Shown: one piece after another, positions 7,439-14,937 of the stretch
Layout: each line of letters starts with the position of its first letter
How positions within the stretch are numbered: the first letter of the stretch is position 1
Assembly: GCA_903889785.1 (NCBI GenBank)
Contig: CAISYT010000007.1
Coordinates: forward strand, 1 to 17,312
DNA: 17,312 nucleotides
Direction of reading: 5' to 3'
Origin: an uncultured Caulobacterales bacterium
GTDB lineage: Bacteria > Pseudomonadota > Alphaproteobacteria > Caulobacterales > Caulobacteraceae
The notes under the pieces: model-generated
Told to the model about the DNA's origin: nothing
Seen by the model: only the letters and a program-made list of their open reading frames with translations
The model's database searches: none
Made by a program: the position numbers and the translations under genes

Positions 7439-8206
7439 ATGCCACGCTACCGCCTGTTGATCGAATACGACGGTCGCCCGTTCAGCGGCTTTCAGGCCCA
7501 GGTTGGCCAGCCGTCGGTGCAAGGAACGCTTGAGGCCGCCATTCTGGGCTTCAGTGGCGAGACGGTGCGGGTTCATGCGGCCGGGCGTACCGATAGTGGC
7601 GTCCACGCCCTGGCGATGGTGGTCCACGCCGATCTCGTGAAAACCTGGCGGTCGGCCGTGGTGCGCGACGCCCTGAACGCCCATCTCTATCCAAAGCCGG
7701 TTGTGATCCTGGATGCCTCGATCGCCGTCGAGGGTTGGCACGCCCGTTTCTCAGCCCGCGAACGGCGCTATCTCTACCGTATCCTCAATCGCCGCAGCCC
7801 GCCGGCCTTGCTGCAAGGCAAGATCTGGCACGTCAAGAAGCCGCTCGACTGGGCGGCTATGCAGCGCGCCGCCCAGGCCCTGATCGGCCTGCATGACTTC
7901 ACCACCTTCCGTGACCTGGCGTGTCAGTCGAAGAGCCCGCTGAAGACGCTGGATGTGGCCCAGGTCACTGGTCGGGGTGAGGAAGTGGTCATGAGTTTCG
8001 CGGCTCGCTCCTTCCTGCACCGCCAGGTGCGATCCATGGCAGGAACCTTGGTCGAAGTCGGTTTAGGGCGTTGGGAGGAGGGCGCTGTAAAGTCGGCGCT
8101 GGATGCGGCGGACCGCAAGGCCTGCGGCCCCGTGGCGCCTGCCGACGGGCTCTATTTTGCCGGCGTGTCTTACGATCCGGACAGCGAGACGGTCTCGCTT
8201 GGCTAA
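7439..8206 (+). CDS. truA: tRNA pseudouridine(38-40) synthase
   Basis: TruA isomerises uridines 38-40 in the anticodon stem-loop of many tRNAs. The catalytic aspartate is D52 in AAGRTDSGVHALA (48-60), the signature of the family. Other conserved stretches are the N-terminal RYRLLIEYDGRPFSGFQAQ, RYLYRIL, HDFTTFRD and the C-terminal SFLHRQVRSMAGTLVEVGLGRW. The length of 255 residues is typical. The start ATG lies 5 bases after fmt, so the def-fmt-truA run is probably one unit. Its TAA stop (8204-8206) overlaps the TAG stop of the convergent dapE gene (8203-8205), and no terminator is visible between the two converging operons. Confidence 0.96.
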   Translation: MPRYRLLIEYDGRPFSGFQAQVGQPSVQGTLEAAILGFSGETVRVHAAGRTDSGVHALAMVVHADLVKTWRSAVVRDALNAHLYPKPVVILDASIAVEGWHARFSARERRYLYRILNRRSPPALLQGKIWHVKKPLDWAAMQRAAQALIGLHDFTTFRDLACQSKSPLKTLDVAQVTGRGEEVVMSFAARSFLHRQVRSMAGTLVEVGLGRWEEGAVKSALDAADRKACGPVAPADGLYFAGVSYDPDSETVSLG

Positions 8207-9354
8207 AATCGCGCGAAATAGCCTTCGATGATCCGCTGATAGACGGTGGTCAGCTGCTCGATTTCGGTCACCGGAACCCGTTCGTCGATGGCGTGCATGG
8301 TGGCACCGACTAGACCGAATTCCACCACCGGGCAGAGGCTGCGGATGAAGCGCGCGTCAGAGATGCCGCCCGTGGTTGACAGGTCGTGCTCCTGGCTGGT
8401 GATGGTGCGCACCGCGCTGGCGACCAGTTCCACGAACGGGCTGTGCTCGGTTAGGAAGGCCTCGCCGCTGATGGCGGTGCGGACGCTAACGGTTCCCGCG
8501 AAGCCCTCGCCGGCCTTGGCAGCTTCGTCTTGGAACCAGGTAGCCAGGGCAGGCCCGCTCTGCGCCGGATTGAAACGCACATTGACGCGCGCCGTGGCCT
8601 TGGCCGGGATCACATTGGTGGTCGGATTGCCCACATCCACCGTGGTGATCTCTAGGTTTGACGGCTGAAACCGCTCATAGCCGTCGTCCAGATGCCGCAT
8701 TTGCAGGGCGTTGAGCAGACGGAGCAGCACAGGCATGGGGTTCGCCGCGCGGTGCGGGTAGGCGACGTGGCCCTGCTTTCCCTGCACCTCGATATAGGCA
8801 TTGATACTGCCTCGGCGGCCGACCTTGATCATATCGCCCAGAATGGCGGTGCAGGTCGGCTCACCCACCACGCAGTGGTCGACGATCTCGCCCTCCGCCC
8901 GCAGGGTCTCGACCACCTTTACAGTGCCGTCGACCGCCTCGCCCTCTTCGTCGCCGGTGATCAGGAATGATAGCGAGCCCGGAACCTCCCCCTGGGCCAG
9001 GGTGCGTGAAACCGCAGCGACCCAGGCGGCGATCCCGCCCTTCATATCTACGGCCCCACGGCCATGCAGTATCCCGTCAGAGACATCGGCACCGAAGGGG
9101 TCATAGCGCCAGGCGGCGCGGTCGCCCGCCGGAACCACATCGGTATGGCCGGCGAAACATAGGTTTGGGCTAGCGGTGCCGCGACGCGCGTAGAGGTTCT
9201 CGATCTGGCCAAACTTCATCCGCCGGCATTCGAAGCCCAGCCGATCCAGGGTGCGCTGTAGGGTATCCATAGCCCCGGCATCGGCAGGAGTCACGGAGGG
9301 GCGGCGGATCAGGTCCTGCGTCAACGCAACGGGATCGAGGCTTTGCATGGCCAT
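8203..9354 (-). CDS. dapE: Succinyl-diaminopimelate desuccinylase
   Basis: DapE hydrolyses N-succinyl-LL-diaminopimelate to LL-DAP and succinate, feeding lysine and peptidoglycan synthesis. It is an M20-family dinuclear zinc enzyme of 383 residues. Likely ligands and catalytic residues are H70 and D72 (FAGHTDVVP), D103 (GRGAVDMKGG), E136/E137 (ITGDEEG), E165 (VVGEPT) and the C-terminal His in GATMHAIDERV. The dimerisation insert lies between about 185 and 295 (GKQGHVAYPHRAANP onward). The ATG at 9354 has an AGGAG ribosome binding site (complement of 9361-9365), which overlaps the edge of a CTAGAGC repeat. It is the last gene of the long minus-strand cluster, 213 bases after dapD. A second in-frame ATG two codons later is possible. 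Confidence 0.96.
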   Translation of the reverse strand: MAMQSLDPVALTQDLIRRPSVTPADAGAMDTLQRTLDRLGFECRRMKFGQIENLYARRGTASPNLCFAGHTDVVPAGDRAAWRYDPFGADVSDGILHGRGAVDMKGGIAAWVAAVSRTLAQGEVPGSLSFLITGDEEGEAVDGTVKVVETLRAEGEIVDHCVVGEPTCTAILGDMIKVGRRGSINAYIEVQGKQGHVAYPHRAANPMPVLLRLLNALQMRHLDDGYERFQPSNLEITTVDVGNPTTNVIPAKATARVNVRFNPAQSGPALATWFQDEAAKAGEGFAGTVSVRTAISGEAFLTEHSPFVELVASAVRTITSQEHDLSTTGGISDARFIRSLCPVVEFGLVGATMHAIDERVPVTEIEQLTTVYQRIIEGYFARF

Positions 9355-9363
9355 CGGATGCTC

Positions 9364-9399
9364 CTAGAGCACGAAGAGATCAGGCGGAATCGACTGATC
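9364..9399. repeat. Candidate short palindromic intergenic element (CTAGAGC-GATCAG unit)
   Basis: CTAGAGCACG at 9364-9373 is followed by GATCAG (9378-9383) and its inverse CTGATC (9394-9399) around AATCG-rich sequence. CTAGAGCGCG recurs at 9426-9435, marking the next unit. The phrasing (CTAGAGC, GATCAGGCGGAATCG) resembles dispersed intergenic repeats that I recall from alphaproteobacterial genomes; this is recognition from memory, not a search. Confidence 0.4.
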
Positions 9400-9425
9400 G
9401 CTGAATCGGGCTCGCTCGTCATTAT

Positions 9426-9478
9426 CTAGAGCGCGTTTGGAGGGAAAAACCACTCCACAGGTTTGTCCCACGCACTCT
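9426..9478. repeat. Alphaproteobacterial-type palindromic repeat with GGGAAAAACC core
   Basis: The arms AGAGCGCGT (9428-9436) and ACGCACTCT (9470-9478), and GGGAAAAACC (9442-9451) and GGTTTGTCCC (9460-9469), pair with only two mismatches or wobbles around the loop ACTCCACA, with TTGGA bulged on the left. Palindromes of the form CTAGAGCGCG, GGGAAAACC, loop, GGTTTTCCC are scattered between genes in many alphaproteobacteria. In the dapD-dapE transcript it would fold as a long hairpin, perhaps stabilising the upstream mRNA or lowering dapE expression. Confidence 0.6.
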
Positions 9479-9515
9479 GACTCCAGAGCTGCTCCTACCA
9501 GAAGGCGACGGCCGT

Positions 9516-9558
9516 ATGAAGGCGATCGATATCGAGACAGCCTCGACGCGGGTCGGAA
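9516..9558 (+). pseudogene. Possible remnant of a cupin-family gene start
   Basis: From an ATG at 9516 the + strand reads MKAIDIETASTRVGT before running into the dapD 3' end. This resembles the N-terminus of small cupin-domain proteins, which in my memory often begin with a pattern like MKxIDxxTxPxRxGSGYPAPFD. An AAGG at 9502-9505 could serve as its ribosome binding site. Nothing of the cupin barrel follows, so at best it is a leftover first exon-sized scrap from a rearrangement. Fourteen codons can match by chance, and I hold this loosely. Confidence 0.2.
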
Positions 9559-9567
9559 CGCCCGGCC

Positions 9568-10416
9568 TTAGTCCCGCAGAAGTTCGTTCACGCCCGTCTT
9601 GGATCGAGTCTGAGCATCCACCGTCTTGACGATGACTGCGCACGACAGGCTTGGCCCGCCCTTCGGGTCCGGCAGCGAGCCCGGCACCACCACGCTGTAA
9701 GGCGGAACCTTGCCCCGATGCACCACGCCGGTAGCCCGGTCGACTATCTTGGTCGAGGCGCTGATGAACACGCCCATGGACAACACACTGCCCTCGCCGA
9801 CGATGACGCCCTCGACCACCTCGGAGCGGGCGCCGATGAAACAGTTATCCTCGATCACGGTTGGATTGGCCTGCAACGGTTCCAGCACCCCGCCGATGCC
9901 CACGCCACCCGAAAGGTGCACGCCCTTGCCAATCTGGGCGCAGGAGCCGACCGTAGCCCAGGCGTCGACCATCGAGCCCTCGTCCACATAGCCGCCGATG
10001 TTCACGAAGCTGGGCATCAGCACCACGTTCTTCCCCACATAGGCGCCCTTGCGCACCACGGCCCCCGGCACGGCCCGGAAGCCCGCCGCCTCGAAGCGGT
10101 CGGCGTCCCAGCCGTCGAACTTGTTACCGACCTTGTCCCACCAGGGGCCAACGCCGCCGCCGAGCGAGGGAGTGCCGTGCATCACGCCATTGGCGTTGAG
10201 GCGGAACGACAGCAGCACGGCCTTCTTGAGCCACTGATGTACGATCCAGTCGCCGTCGGCTTTCTCGGCGACGCGGGCGCGACCGCTGTCGAGCAACTCG
10301 ATGGCCAGCTCCACGGCCGCGCGCAGCGGACCGGTGGTCTTGGGGCTCAAGGTGTCGCGCGCTTCCCAGGCGGCTTCGATTTCGGTTTCCAGAACGGAGA
10401 GGCCGTGCGGGGTCAT
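9568..10416 (-). CDS. dapD: 2,3,4,5-tetrahydropyridine-2,6-dicarboxylate N-succinyltransferase
   Basis: DapD transfers succinyl from succinyl-CoA to tetrahydrodipicolinate, the entry to the succinylase branch of DAP/lysine synthesis; dapE downstream encodes the later desuccinylase. It has 282 residues. An N-terminal helical region (about 1-100, LETEIEAAWEARDTLSP) is followed by a left-handed parallel beta-helix built from hexapeptide repeats (about 105-255). Conserved runs are FRAVPGAVVRKGAYVGKNVVLMPSFVNIGGYVDEG and GVLEPLQANPTVIEDNCFIGARSEVVEG. The C-terminus is CAVIVKTVDAQTRSKTGVNELLRD. The ATG directly abuts the stop of the HAD gene upstream, suggesting translational coupling. Confidence 0.96.
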   Translation of the reverse strand: MTPHGLSVLETEIEAAWEARDTLSPKTTGPLRAAVELAIELLDSGRARVAEKADGDWIVHQWLKKAVLLSFRLNANGVMHGTPSLGGGVGPWWDKVGNKFDGWDADRFEAAGFRAVPGAVVRKGAYVGKNVVLMPSFVNIGGYVDEGSMVDAWATVGSCAQIGKGVHLSGGVGIGGVLEPLQANPTVIEDNCFIGARSEVVEGVIVGEGSVLSMGVFISASTKIVDRATGVVHRGKVPPYSVVVPGSLPDPKGGPSLSCAVIVKTVDAQTRSKTGVNELLRD

Positions 10417-11085
10417 CTAGGCGGTCTCCTTGACGCTTGCGGCGTTCAGAAAGGCGGTCAGGTCGGGCGCCACATAGTTGATATGCGCCTCGTTTTCATC
10501 CTCGCGGCCGACCAGCACGGTGGTCATGCTCAGCGCGCGGGCGTGGATCAGATTCTTGGACGAGTCCTCGAAGAAGCAAGTTTGGGCTGGGTCGATCCCA
10601 AACATCGCCATCATTCGATCGAAGGTCGCAGGGTGCGGCTTGGGGGTCAGGTCGCCCGACTGGATGTGGAAGATCCCCTCGAACCGGTGAGCAATGCCCA
10701 GCTTTTCCAGTACCCGTTCAGCGTGGTTGGCCGAGCCGTTGGTGAAGGCCAGCACGCGGCCGGGCAGGCGGGCAATCGCCGCGTCCAGGGCCGCATCCGG
10801 CGATAGCTGATGCAGCGGCAGATCGTGCACATAGTCGAGAAAGATATGTGGCGCTAAATCGTATTCGGCCAGCAGGCCGGGCAGGGCGGCTCCGTGGGTC
10901 TCGAACCAGCCGCGCTGGATCAACTTGACCTCGTCCTCGCCTTTGCCGGTCAATCGCACCAGAAAATCGGCAATACGCTGGCGGATATCCGCCATCAGCC
11001 CGTTGTCGTGCGGGTAGAGGGTGTCGTCGATATCAAACAGCCAGGCATCGACATGGCGCAGGTCCGCCCGGGCGGACACCGTCAT
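10417..11085 (-). CDS. HAD-superfamily hydrolase, pyrimidine 5'-nucleotidase-like
   Basis: This 222-residue protein is a HAD-fold phosphatase. Motif I is DIDDTLYP with nucleophile D18 and acid/base D20, motif II is TNG (T115), motif III lysine is K149 in LTPKPHP, and motif IV is FFEDSSKN with D174. The spacing (cap inserted after motif I, NGSANHAERVLEKLGI) and the DIDDTLYP opening match the pyrimidine 5'-nucleotidase group related to yeast SDT1/PHM8. Its real substrate is not shown by the sequence; a nucleoside monophosphate or another small phosphate ester is likely. It sits between argB and dapD: its ATG overlaps the argB stop in an ATGA, and its stop touches the dapD start. A link to arginine or DAP metabolism is therefore possible, but may be only operon company. 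Confidence 0.88.
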   Translation of the reverse strand: MTVSARADLRHVDAWLFDIDDTLYPHDNGLMADIRQRIADFLVRLTGKGEDEVKLIQRGWFETHGAALPGLLAEYDLAPHIFLDYVHDLPLHQLSPDAALDAAIARLPGRVLAFTNGSANHAERVLEKLGIAHRFEGIFHIQSGDLTPKPHPATFDRMMAMFGIDPAQTCFFEDSSKNLIHARALSMTTVLVGREDENEAHINYVAPDLTAFLNAASVKETA

Positions 11086-11981
11086 TTGCGGATCAAGGTC
11101 CCGGCCCCGTGCGGGGTGAACAGTTCCGTCAGCATGGCGTGCGGGCGCCGACCATCCAGAATGACCACGGCTTCAACCCCGCCATCCACCGCAGCAATGG
11201 CGGTTTCCAGCTTGGGGATCATGCCGCCGGTGGCGACGCCGGTTTTGATCGCGTCGAAAGCTTCCGTCACCGTCATTTCGCGGATCAGCTCGCCGTCCTT
11301 GTCGAGCACGCCCTTAACGTCGGTCAGCAGCAGCATGCGCTTGGCCTTAAGGGCCCCGGCCACGGCCCCGGCCACGGTGTCGGCGTTGATATTATAGGTC
11401 TCGCCGATATCGGACACGCCGATCGGGGCGATCACGGGCACATAGTCCTGTTCGGCATGGATCAAGGCCTGGATCAGCTGCGGATCGACCCGCTTGGGTT
11501 CGCCCACAAAGCCCAGGTCCAGCGGCTGGCCATCTTTCATGCGCCGCGCCTTGGTCACGGTTATCAGCCGGCCATCCTTGCCCGATAAGCCCACACCGCG
11601 CACATCCGCCTCACGCCCGGCCAAGGTGATCCAGTTGGCGATTTCCTTGTTGATGGCACCCGAAAGCACCATCTCGGCGATTTCCATGGTCGCTGCGTTG
11701 GTGACGCGAAGGCCGTCGACGAAGGTCGATTTCACCCCAGCCTGGTCCAGCATCCTGCTGATCTGCGGACCGCCGCCATGCACCACGACCGGATGCACGC
11801 CCAGCAATTTTAGCAGCACGGCGTCTGCGGCGAACTGGCGCGCGACCTCTTCCTCGCCCATGGCGTGTCCGCCATATTTGATAACCACGATCTCGCGGTC
11901 ATAGCGCTGGATGAACGGCAGGGTCTCGGCCAAGGTCTTGGCCGTGGCCCAGCCGGCTTCCTCGATGTCTGGCGTGCTCAT
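11082..11981 (-). CDS. argB: Acetylglutamate kinase
   Basis: ArgB phosphorylates N-acetylglutamate in the second step of arginine synthesis. I placed the start at the ATG at 11981 (MSTPDIEEAGWATAKTLAETLPFIQRYDRE), preceded by AGGGG about 8 bases upstream. The frame continues upstream to 12101, but that would overlap engB and adds 40 non-conserved residues. The product has 299 residues. Amino-acid kinase motifs are VIKYGGHAM (33-41, phosphate-binding Lys and Gly-Gly), VVVHGGGPQI (65-74) with the substrate-binding glycines, and GLSGKDG (131-137). The extra N-terminal helix of about 25 residues before the first strand is the feature associated with hexameric, arginine-inhibited enzymes, so feedback inhibition is likely. 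The stop overlaps the HAD start by four bases. Confidence 0.95.
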   Translation of the reverse strand: MSTPDIEEAGWATAKTLAETLPFIQRYDREIVVIKYGGHAMGEEEVARQFAADAVLLKLLGVHPVVVHGGGPQISRMLDQAGVKSTFVDGLRVTNAATMEIAEMVLSGAINKEIANWITLAGREADVRGVGLSGKDGRLITVTKARRMKDGQPLDLGFVGEPKRVDPQLIQALIHAEQDYVPVIAPIGVSDIGETYNINADTVAGAVAGALKAKRMLLLTDVKGVLDKDGELIREMTVTEAFDAIKTGVATGGMIPKLETAIAAVDGGVEAVVILDGRRPHAMLTELFTPHGAGTLIRK

Positions 11982-12021
11982 GATTGAGGCCCCTAACCTT
12001 GCGGGGGGTTCGATAGCGGTT

Positions 12022-12675
12022 TCAGGTCGCGCAGGCCAGGGCGATCTCGGCCCGAAGTTGCGGCATGCCCGTGCCCTTCTCTGAACTTGTGGCCAGCACA
12101 CGCGGAAAGGCGGCAGCGCGCCGCGCCACGCCCTTGATGGTTTGGGCCATCACCTTGTCGATCTCGGCGGGTTTCAGCTTATCGGCCTTGGTCAAGATGA
12201 TCTGATAGGACACCGCCGCCAAGTCGAGCGCCTCAAGCGCGTCATTGTCGACGTTTTTCAGCCCGTGGCGGGCGTCGATCAGCAGATAGACCCGTTTCAG
12301 GTTCGGTCGGCCGCGCAGGTAGGCCCTGCCCAGGTTTTGGAAATCCTTGGTGGTAGACTTCGAGGCGCGGGCAAAGCCGTAGCCCGGAAGATCGACCAGG
12401 CGGATCTTGTCGTCGAGCACGAAGAAATTGACCTCCCGGGTGCGTCCCGGTTCGTTGGAGGCGCGGGCAAGGTATTTCTGCCCCACAAGCGCGTTGATCA
12501 GGCTGGACTTGCCCACATTCGAACGGCCGGCAAAGGCAACCTCGGGCAAGTCTGGCGGCGGCAGACCGTCCATCTTCACAGCCCCCATCACAAACAGGGC
12601 CGGACGCGCGAACAGCACGCGCGCCGCCTCGATCGACCCCTCGTCGAACGGGGCTTCGTCGGCAGGCGTGGTCAC
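12022..12675 (-). CDS. engB: Ribosome biogenesis GTP-binding protein EngB (YsxC/YihA), GTG start
   Basis: EngB is a small TRAFAC GTPase needed for large-subunit maturation. The GTG at 12675 gives (M)TTPADEAPFDEGSIEAARVLFARPALFVMGAVK, the normal family start, and 217 residues. The open frame extends on to 13074 but there overlaps yidC and is not conserved. G motifs: G1 GRSNVGKS (50-57), the switch region EPGRTREVNFF (75-85), G3 DLPG (95-98, in VDLPGYGFA), G4 TKAD (162-165) and G5 TSSEK (196-200). The start overlaps the yidC stop as GTGA (12672-12675), a typical coupling junction. A 40-base gap separates it from argB. Confidence 0.95.
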   Translation of the reverse strand: MTTPADEAPFDEGSIEAARVLFARPALFVMGAVKMDGLPPPDLPEVAFAGRSNVGKSSLINALVGQKYLARASNEPGRTREVNFFVLDDKIRLVDLPGYGFARASKSTTKDFQNLGRAYLRGRPNLKRVYLLIDARHGLKNVDNDALEALDLAAVSYQIILTKADKLKPAEIDKVMAQTIKGVARRAAAFPRVLATSSEKGTGMPQLRAEIALACAT

Positions 12676-14498
12676 CCTGAGGCCTTCTGGGGCTTCTTGC
12701 CGCTGAGGTGGGCAAGGACGCTGTCGATGGGATTGTCCACCTTGAAGCGCCGCATGATCACGTACTGCTGGATGATCGAGAGCACATTGTTCCAGGCCCA
12801 GTAGATCATCAGGCCGACGGCCACCTGAGACAGGGTGAAGGTGAAGATCACCGGCATCCACTGGAAGATCTTCTGCTGCATCGGGTCCGGGGCCGGCGGG
12901 TTCATGGCTGTGGTCAGCCACATGGTCACGCCATAGGCGATCCCTAGCAGGCCGACATGCAGCGGACCGTTCAGGAAGGTACCGATCAGCGGAAGCAGGC
13001 TTGGATCGTATGGGATTAAGCCAAACAGGTTCCAGATGGTCGTGGAGTCGCGTGCCGAAAGGTCGTTGATCCATCCCGCAAACGGGGCGTGTCGCATCTC
13101 GATGGTGACGTTCAGCACCTTATACAGGGCGTAGAACACCGGGATCTGGATGAGCATCGGCAGGCAGCCGGTCATCGGGTTGATCCGCTCGGTCTTGTAC
13201 AGCGCCATGATCTCCTGCTGTTGCTTGGCAGGATCGTCCTTGTAGCGCGCGCGCACTTCCTCGATCTGAGGCTGCGCCTTGCGCATCTTGGTCATGGATT
13301 CATAGGACTTGTTGGCCAGCGGGAAGAACAGCAGTTTGACCGTCACGGTCAGCAGCAGGATGGCCACGCCGAAATTGCCGACTTGGGTGTAGAAGAAGTC
13401 GAGCAGGGTGAAGATCGGCCGGGTGAAGAACCAGAACATCCCCCAGTCCACCGCGAAGTCGAAGCGCGGGATCTTCAGCTCTTTTTCATAGGCCCGCAGC
13501 ATCGGCACGCTCTTGGCACCCGCAAACAGATGGGTAGTCTGGAACAGGGCCTGGCCAGGGATCACCGTCTTGGTGGCCCCGACGAAATTGGCGTCATAGA
13601 TGTCGACGCCGCTCTCAGACACCACGCGATACTGCCCCGTGATCGGGGCCATCCCTTGCGGGATCAGGGCTGAGAGCCAGTATTTATCGGTGATGCCGAT
13701 CCAGCCGCCGTTCGACGTATAGGACTTGGCGATGCCGTCCTTCTTCCACTTGGCATATTTCCACAGCCGGTCCTGATACTGGCTCGGGTTCTTGCCGTCG
13801 CCCAGGGCACCGACCGCACCTTCGTGCACCACGCCGTTGCGAGCGATGTCTTGCGGCAGGCCCTGGCGCTGGATCGAGGCGTAAGGGGCCAGGGCGATCG
13901 GGGTGCCGCCCTGGTTGCTGACGCTGTCGGCGACGCTGAACATGAAAGACTTGTCGACGCTGATCACGCGCGCGAACTTCAGCCCCGCGCCGTTATCGTA
14001 GGTCAGGGTCACCGGCTTGCCGGGCGACAGGACCGAGCCGCTCTCGACTGTCCATAAGGTAACGGGGCCCGGCAGGCCTGGGACATTGCTACCCGTCCAG
14101 CCGAAGTCGGCGAACCATGCGTCTGACGCGCCCTGCGGCCGCAAAAGTTCAACCGGCGTGGACTTCGCGTCGACCGTAACGCGATAGGTCTTCAGAAACA
14201 GGTCGTCGATGCGCGCCCCGCGTAGCGAGATAGAGCCAGCCAGAGCCGGGGTGTCGATTGTCACCCGCGGACTAGCCGTCTTGGCCTGGTCGCGCGATAG
14301 CGTGGGCGCAACCGCCGAAACACCGTTGGGTCCAAGCTGGGTATTGGTTTGCGCTACCTGCGCGGCTACGGCGCGCTCCTGAGCCAGTTCCGCCTCGCGC
14401 TTCTTCGAGGCCGGACCGAGCACAAAGGTCTGGTAGACGATCAGGATCACCGCCGCGCTGACGACGAAGATGATCGTGTTGCGGTTATCCTCTGACAT
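12672..14498 (-). CDS. yidC: Membrane protein insertase YidC
   Basis: YidC inserts and folds inner-membrane proteins alone or with SecYEG. It is the Gram-negative form of 608 residues. A first membrane segment lies at about 8-26, a linker and large periplasmic domain at about 30-345, and the conserved Oxa1 core with its membrane helices at about 350-585. Core motifs include FFPLANKSYESMTKMRKAQPQI (390-411), the cytoplasmic hairpin EVRARYKDDPAKQQQEIMALYK, NPMTGCLPMLIQIPVFYALYKVL (440-462), APFAGWINDLSARD and DPMQQKIFQWMPVIFTF. The charge in the hydrophilic groove is K388 (VKLLFFPL), where E. coli has R366. The ATG lies inside rnpA (14-base overlap) and the stop overlaps engB. Neighbouring ffs in this window encodes the partner targeting RNA. 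Confidence 0.97.
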   Translation of the reverse strand: MSEDNRNTIIFVVSAAVILIVYQTFVLGPASKKREAELAQERAVAAQVAQTNTQLGPNGVSAVAPTLSRDQAKTASPRVTIDTPALAGSISLRGARIDDLFLKTYRVTVDAKSTPVELLRPQGASDAWFADFGWTGSNVPGLPGPVTLWTVESGSVLSPGKPVTLTYDNGAGLKFARVISVDKSFMFSVADSVSNQGGTPIALAPYASIQRQGLPQDIARNGVVHEGAVGALGDGKNPSQYQDRLWKYAKWKKDGIAKSYTSNGGWIGITDKYWLSALIPQGMAPITGQYRVVSESGVDIYDANFVGATKTVIPGQALFQTTHLFAGAKSVPMLRAYEKELKIPRFDFAVDWGMFWFFTRPIFTLLDFFYTQVGNFGVAILLLTVTVKLLFFPLANKSYESMTKMRKAQPQIEEVRARYKDDPAKQQQEIMALYKTERINPMTGCLPMLIQIPVFYALYKVLNVTIEMRHAPFAGWINDLSARDSTTIWNLFGLIPYDPSLLPLIGTFLNGPLHVGLLGIAYGVTMWLTTAMNPPAPDPMQQKIFQWMPVIFTFTLSQVAVGLMIYWAWNNVLSIIQQYVIMRRFKVDNPIDSVLAHLSGKKPQKASG

Positions 14499-14910
14499 GA
14501 TCGGACCTAGGTTTTTCGGGCGGAGTCTGGGCGGGGGTGCCGGTGGAGCCGGCGAGGCTTATCAGCGCCCTTTTCATATCGTCAAGCAGACGGTCCCAAG
14601 CCCGGTCGGCGGCCCCCTGGCGTGCGATGAAAACATAGTCGCAGCCGCCTTGGCCCAGGGTGGGTAGTAGGGCGCGCGCGGCTTCGCGCAGGCGACGTTT
14701 GGCCCGGTTACGCGTCACGGCACCGCCCAAGCGCTTGGTTGCAGTGAATCCCACCCGCAGGGCATCGGCCTGCGGCGCGTGTTTGTCAGAAGGGTCTCGC
14801 TTGAGTTGCTGGCACAATACAGCCCCGCGCGCGGCGGATTCGCCCTTGGCGGCGGCCAGAAACTGTGGCCTGCGGGTCAGACGCTGGATGGGGGTCGGGG
14901 TCTCTTGCAC
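14485..14910 (-). CDS. rnpA: Ribonuclease P protein component (GTG start)
   Basis: RnpA is the basic protein subunit that helps the RNase P RNA bind and cut tRNA precursors. It has 141 residues. The signature RNRAKRRLREAARALL starts at residue 67, preceded by LRVGFTATKRLGGAV (51-65); the N-terminal LTRRPQFLAAAKGE matches the usual L..r.eF.a...g start. A Pro/Thr-rich tail (TGTPAQTPPEKPRSDHVRG) extends past the core. The start is a GTG at 14910, 27 bases after the rpmH stop, with no strong ribosome binding site, so coupling to rpmH is likely. The 3' end overlaps the yidC start by 14 bases. Confidence 0.94.
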   Translation of the reverse strand: MQETPTPIQRLTRRPQFLAAAKGESAARGAVLCQQLKRDPSDKHAPQADALRVGFTATKRLGGAVTRNRAKRRLREAARALLPTLGQGGCDYVFIARQGAADRAWDRLLDDMKRALISLAGSTGTPAQTPPEKPRSDHVRG

Positions 14911-14937
14911 AGGGACCCGCCGGGGGGTCGTTCGGCC

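Noticed and set aside
9718..10806. Plus-strand open frame of 362 codons opposite dapD and the HAD gene
   Set aside because: It spans two confidently identified genes on the other strand, is His/Gly/Ala-rich shadow sequence, and has no recognisable domain.
12022..13074. Upstream-extended start for engB
   Set aside because: The extra 133 codons overlap yidC out of frame and are not conserved; the GTG at 12675 gives the family N-terminus and a GTGA junction.
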